A stretch of 64,000 nt of DNA from assembly GCA_965278995.1 (NCBI GenBank), contig OZ257136.1, positions 3,720,001 through 3,784,000 on the forward strand. The letters run 5' to 3'. The DNA comes from JADJYF01 sp965278995. Its GTDB lineage: Bacteria; Pseudomonadota; Gammaproteobacteria; Ga0077536. The notes beneath the pieces are model-generated. The model ran no database searches. It was not told where the DNA came from and saw only the letters and a program-made list of their open reading frames with translations. The translations under genes were made by a program, and so were the position numbers. Position 1 is the stretch's first letter. Each line of letters starts with the position of its first letter. Shown here piece by piece: positions 60,287 through 64,000 of this stretch.

Positions 60287-61741
60287 GTGCTCACCGTGGT
60301 GCAGGAGATGACGGTGACTGTTCCGACGCCGCTGGAAATCAACGATCACCGGCGCATCTCGCGTTCTGTCGAAGTCGACGACTACCTCGTGCAACTCACC
60401 CGGCTCGGTCGGGACGCTCGGGCGAGCGCACCGGCAAACGAAAGCATCGGTCTCGAAATCTGGGGCCACTCGCATCGTGGTCGACCGCTACGTCTGCTTC
60501 GCTGCGGTCTGCCGGCTGGAGCGAGTCCCGGCAACCGCCCCAAAGTGCTGTTGATCGGCTCGCAGCATGGTGGCTCCGAGCCCGCCGGCTGCGAGGCGCT
60601 GCTGAAGCTCGCGCGCAGTCTGCTGCTGGGTGACCTCAGTGCATTGCGCGTGAATCTCGATATCCTCATCGTCCCGAACGCCAATCCCGACGGGCGCGAC
60701 GATGAAAGTAAGAACAACGCGCATGGCGTCAACCTGAATCGCGACCATGTGCTGCTGAGCCAGCCGGAAACGCGTGCTCTGCACGACGCCATTCGCGCGC
60801 ACCGGCCAGCTGTCGTGCTCGATGCCCATGAGTCAGCCGCGCTGAAACGTCGCACGCTGTGGCTTGAAGGCTATCTGACCGAGTTCGAGGCGCAGTTCGA
60901 TGTCGGCAATCATCCCGCCATACCGTCGCTCCGCCGACACTATGGCGAACAACGCATACTTGCGCCGTGGTGCGACCGGGTCAATGCAGGTGGTCTGTCT
61001 GCCGCACGTTACATTCGCGAGATCCTGTCGACGTCGCAGGCCCTGACCCACGGTGGCGTGACTATCCGCGGAATGCGGAACGCCGCTGGTGTGCTGGGCA
61101 GTCTGTCGTTTCTGCTCGAAACGCGTCTCGACCCCAAAGACGGTCTCTATCCGAGCTACCGCAATATCGCGGCACGGGTCGCCAAGCAGTTCACCTGCAT
61201 GCGTGAGCTGCTGGTGCTGCTGGCCGAGCAGGCGGCGGACCTGGCGCAGTTCGGGCGGCAGGCGATAACACCGGTGGCGGGGCAGGCTGTCGCTCTCGGT
61301 GCGGATTATGTCCCGGTAGCGCACGCCCCGGTTGCGCATATTCCTTTGCGACGCGCCGACGACGGCGAGCGTGTCATGATGGAATTCGCCGACCATCGGC
61401 ACCTGGCGCCGTATCCACCGATAGTGCTGCCGGCCGCCTATCTCGTCACGCGGCAGACCGAGGCAGTCGGCGAATTGCTCGCACGTCACGGTCTTACCTT
61501 CGAGATTCTCCCGGCATCGACGCATCGAGTCAGTGGCACTGCGGCGCCAGCCTCGATTGCGCATGAGCCCGCTGCGCTTACCATCGCCGCAGGCACGTTG
61601 CGTGTGGCGACCACGCAGCCCGACGGCTTGCTGGTGCCGTTGCTGCTCGAGGCACAATCGCCCTGCAACCTGTTCGAACACGGAGGCTTTAGAGAAATTG
61701 CCGGCGACAGCAATCCGCCCGACATTTATCGGGCCGACTGA
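60287..61741 (+). CDS. M14-like zinc carboxypeptidase, copy 2
   Basis: 484 residues, a paralogue of the preceding gene with the same blocks: SQHGGSEPAGCEAL (His94, Glu98), NANPDGR, NGVNLNRDH-like NAHGVNLNRDH retaining Arg152, DAHES (His181) and FLLETRLDP. No signal peptide is present, so it should stay in the cytoplasm while copy 1 is exported. It starts with GTG 60287; ATG 60308 is possible. The two genes are clearly a tandem duplication that has diverged in location and in the substrate-binding Arg. Confidence 0.8.
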   Translation: MLTVVQEMTVTVPTPLEINDHRRISRSVEVDDYLVQLTRLGRDARASAPANESIGLEIWGHSHRGRPLRLLRCGLPAGASPGNRPKVLLIGSQHGGSEPAGCEALLKLARSLLLGDLSALRVNLDILIVPNANPDGRDDESKNNAHGVNLNRDHVLLSQPETRALHDAIRAHRPAVVLDAHESAALKRRTLWLEGYLTEFEAQFDVGNHPAIPSLRRHYGEQRILAPWCDRVNAGGLSAARYIREILSTSQALTHGGVTIRGMRNAAGVLGSLSFLLETRLDPKDGLYPSYRNIAARVAKQFTCMRELLVLLAEQAADLAQFGRQAITPVAGQAVALGADYVPVAHAPVAHIPLRRADDGERVMMEFADHRHLAPYPPIVLPAAYLVTRQTEAVGELLARHGLTFEILPASTHRVSGTAAPASIAHEPAALTIAAGTLRVATTQPDGLLVPLLLEAQSPCNLFEHGGFREIAGDSNPPDIYRAD

Positions 61742-61871
61742 GCAGCTTGAACGCAGCCGCCGCGGCCCGTCGGGCACCGGTGCATGCGGCAACAGTTCTG
61801 GGTTAGAATCCGAGCCCATTCTGCGGGCGAAACTGTGCCCGCCGAGCTGCCGTCATACGAGTCCAAAGTCG

Positions 61872-62447
61872 ATGCCACCAAGAACCGCGCGAGCGCGGAG
61901 TCTCATTGCCCGCGCCGCATTTCTGCTGGTGGTGTGTGCTGCCGTCAACTTCGGTATGGGCTTCAGTTTTGGCTTGGGCGCAGCAACTGCCGCGCCACAG
62001 GTGTTCGGCTGGCTCGAGTGGTCCTATCTCGAGCCTGCCCATATCCGCGTCAAGACCAAACTCGATACCGGCGCCAAGACCAGTTCCATCCACGCCACCG
62101 ATATCGAGGTCTTTGACCGCGACGGCAACAAATGGGTGCGCTTTCGCGTGCCGTTCCGCATGAAAGCCGGCACCTCGAGTAAAAAGCGTGATGTCTTCTT
62201 CGAACGACCGGTAGTCCGCCGTGTGCGCATCAAGGAACATGACCGTGCGCCTGCCCGCCGCTATGTCGTCAATCTCGATGTCTGCCTCGGCGGGATCACA
62301 TTTACGACGCCGATGACGCTGGCCGATCGCAGCCGCTTCAATTATCCGTTGCTGCTCGGGCGGGTTGCGCTGCAGGGTCGTGCTGCGGTCGATCCGGCGC
62401 AGAAATATCTCTCGGGCGAAATCTGCGCCGAGCGCTCCAAACCGTGA
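61872..62447 (+). CDS. Retropepsin-like ATP-dependent zinc protease family protein (RimB-like)
   Basis: 191 residues with an N-terminal hydrophobic anchor (LIARAAFLLVVCAAVNFGMG). The core VKTKLDTGAKTSSIHATDIE holds the Asp-Thr-Gly of the retropepsin-like fold (Asp about 65), followed by FNYPLLLGRVAL. The family was called ATP-dependent Zn protease and accompanies amino-acid ligase-type genes. ATG 61872 is the first start before the anchor. It is immediately upstream of the transglutaminase-like membrane protein, a known conserved pair. Confidence 0.87.
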   Translation: MPPRTARARSLIARAAFLLVVCAAVNFGMGFSFGLGAATAAPQVFGWLEWSYLEPAHIRVKTKLDTGAKTSSIHATDIEVFDRDGNKWVRFRVPFRMKAGTSSKKRDVFFERPVVRRVRIKEHDRAPARRYVVNLDVCLGGITFTTPMTLADRSRFNYPLLLGRVALQGRAAVDPAQKYLSGEICAERSKP

Positions 62448-62481
62448 CTACTTGCCGGGCCATCCTGGTGGAGGATTTCCC

Positions 62482-64000
62482 TTGAGAAAAATGCAGGTCA
62501 TGCTTCTGGCCGCGCTGTTGTTGATTGCGAGCCTCAGCCTCGTATTTTACAAAGTCACCCAGCTTGGCCTGCCACTCATGCCGGGCCAGCTCGAACCGGT
62601 CTGGTCAGTCGAAGCGAAAGTCGAGTTCGACGGTACCTCCCGCGCAGCTGTCGTCAATCTCGAGATCCCGGACGATCTTGGCGACTACGTTCGTCTCGAC
62701 GAATATTTCGTGTCACGCAATTACGGTCTCAATATCGTCAACAAAGGCAAAGACCGCCGGGCGGAATGGTCGACGCGCCGCGCCGGCGGCTCTCAGCGAC
62801 TCTACTATCGGGTCGAGATCGCACCGCAGCCCGTGGACGCGATCGTGATCGCCGAACATCAGCCGAAAATGCCCAAAGCGCCGGCCAAGCCCATCTATCA
62901 GGAGCCGATGGCATCGGCGATCAGCGACTTGCTCCGTGAGGTTCGCGCGGAATCCGCCAACGTGTTCACTTTCGCCAGTCAACTGCTGGTGCAGCTTAAC
63001 GCGCCCACACCAGACGGCAATGTACTGGTCATTCGCGAGAACCTCGAGCGCGGCAGTGAAGCCTGGGTCGACCGCCTGATCTACGTGCTGGCCGGGGCCC
63101 GCATCACTGCGCGCATGGTGCGCGGCATCGTCCTCGCCGATCGCGCGGCCAACCAGCATCTGACGCCGTGGCTGGAGATTCACAATGGCAAACGCTGGGA
63201 AGGATTCGATCCGCTGACCGGTAACAAGGGCTATCCCGAAAACTTCGTGCGTTGGTCAGTCGGCAGCGACCCACTGCTCGAAATCGAGAACGGGCGAAAC
63301 GCGCATATTTCCTTCGCCGTCACCAGCTACGCCAAAAACTTGACCCAGGTCGCGCGCGAACGTGCCGAAGCCAATCAGTCGTGGGTCTCGAACCTGTTGT
63401 TGTTCAATCTGCCGGTCAGCACACAGAACGTCTATCGTATTCTGCTGATGGTGCCGGTAGGTGCGCTGATGGTCGCAATCATGCGGACCATCATCGGTGT
63501 GCCGACACTCGGCACGTTCATGCCAATCCTGGTCGCGATTGCCTTTCGCGAAACTGAACTGATCTGGGGCATCGTCCTGTTCATCGTGATCACGGCCGCT
63601 GGCTTGTCATTGCGATTCTATCTTGAACGATTGCAATTGCTGCTCGTGCCTCGATTGTGTTCAGTGCTCGTACTGGTCGTGTTGCTGATGCTGGCCATCA
63701 GTCTGATCAGCGGGCGGCTCGGACTCGAGCGCGGGTTCTCGGTGGCCCTGTTCCCGATAGTCATCATGACGATGGTCATCGAGCACATGTCGGTCATCTG
63801 GGAGGAATCCGGGCCTGGCGCTGCCATCAAGGAAGGCATAGGCAGTCTGATGGTTGCCGTGCTCGGCTATCTCGGCATGACCGAGCCACATTTGACCCAT
63901 CTCATTTTCGTGTTTCCCGAGCTGCTGCTCGCGCTGCTTGCGATATTTATCGTCATGGGTCGATATACGGGTTATCGCGTATCGGAACTGATGCGTTTCA
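62482..64000 (+). CDS. Inactive transglutaminase fused to 7TM helices (UUP1-type), 3' incomplete
   Basis: The frame is open to the window edge (506 codons seen). An N-terminal membrane anchor (LLAALLLIASLSLVFY) precedes a periplasmic transglutaminase-like domain (about 150-280; VLVIRENLERGSEAWVDRLI, WLEIHNGKRWEGFDPLTG) in which the catalytic Cys is not present, then at least six hydrophobic helices from about residue 315. This is the family described as inactive transglutaminase fused to seven transmembrane helices, typically with a retropepsin-like protein and an ATP-grasp ligase. TTG 62482 fits the GAGGA RBS better than ATG 62491. Confidence 0.88.
   Translation, partial: MRKMQVMLLAALLLIASLSLVFYKVTQLGLPLMPGQLEPVWSVEAKVEFDGTSRAAVVNLEIPDDLGDYVRLDEYFVSRNYGLNIVNKGKDRRAEWSTRRAGGSQRLYYRVEIAPQPVDAIVIAEHQPKMPKAPAKPIYQEPMASAISDLLREVRAESANVFTFASQLLVQLNAPTPDGNVLVIRENLERGSEAWVDRLIYVLAGARITARMVRGIVLADRAANQHLTPWLEIHNGKRWEGFDPLTGNKGYPENFVRWSVGSDPLLEIENGRNAHISFAVTSYAKNLTQVARERAEANQSWVSNLLLFNLPVSTQNVYRILLMVPVGALMVAIMRTIIGVPTLGTFMPILVAIAFRETELIWGIVLFIVITAAGLSLRFYLERLQLLLVPRLCSVLVLVVLLMLAISLISGRLGLERGFSVALFPIVIMTMVIEHMSVIWEESGPGAAIKEGIGSLMVAVLGYLGMTEPHLTHLIFVFPELLLALLAIFIVMGRYTGYRVSELMRF

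Overview
The window is GC-rich, densely coding bacterial DNA that reads as the chromosome of an aerobic, catabolically versatile proteobacterium. A gammaproteobacterium is my best guess, from the RimB-like protease/inactive-transglutaminase pair, the CYP153, AlkB-type and ZnuD/Zur/ZIP-like genes and the style of the dispersed repeats. The order is not determinable by eye. I saw no rRNA, tRNA, CRISPR array, insertion sequence or prophage.

Layout. (1) 1-11.8 kb: end of a thiolase, a VOC protein, a PQQ quinohaemoprotein alcohol dehydrogenase, a LysR regulator, then a run of plus-strand catabolic genes (cyclase, histidinol-dehydrogenase-like, SDR, amidohydrolase, luciferase-like monooxygenase, alpha/beta hydrolase, OsmC). 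(2) 11.9-14.0 kb: a compact bufferin-type RiPP locus, with a Cys-rich precursor and one protein that fuses the MNIO (DUF692) enzyme to its DUF2063 partner. (3) 14.1-27.1 kb: an alicyclic/naphthenic-acid type degradation island. It has a BadR-like MarR regulator, BadH-like and BadI-like enzymes, two acyl-CoA dehydrogenases, an AMP-forming ligase, a degenerate FadJ-like fusion, a thiolase and an AlkB-type membrane hydroxylase. (4) 27.2-37.5 kb: a long plus-strand run with a ferredoxin reductase, an APH-fold kinase, a Rieske dioxygenase alpha/beta pair, an extradiol-type VOC dioxygenase, SDR, ACMSD-type amidohydrolase, two flavin monooxygenases and a crotonase.

A palindrome of the form GCRTA-N3-TAYGS occurs at 17800, 20194 and 27194. 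These are the three intergenic regions from which the transcripts of (3) and (4) start, so the MarR protein may govern them together.

(5) 37.5-41.8 kb: GT9/DUF6165/FkbM surface-glycan genes, another luciferase-like monooxygenase and a TetR regulator with a perfect palindrome upstream. (6) 41.8-44.7 kb: a visibly AT-richer island (methyltransferase, DCC thiol oxidoreductase, HTTM membrane protein, unknown exported protein) joined by a 4-bp overlap to a CYP153-like P450. (7) 46.2-52.1 kb: a catalytically dead HtrA-like protein, CsbD and PRC-barrel stress proteins, an exonuclease, an amidase, a truncated nei pseudogene and alkA. (8) 52.1-56.2 kb: zinc acquisition (ZnuD-like receptor, small Cys protein, ZIP transporter, Zur) with two similar Zur-box-like sites. 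(9) 56.2-64 kb: a dimethylglycine/sarcosine dehydrogenase-like flavoprotein, tandem M14 metallopeptidase-like genes, a retropepsin-like protease and a truncated inactive-transglutaminase/7TM protein.

The most unusual items are the BufB-BufC fusion, the shared MarR operators, and two dispersed cruciform repeats that share a core but carry unrelated, self-complementary outer stems.
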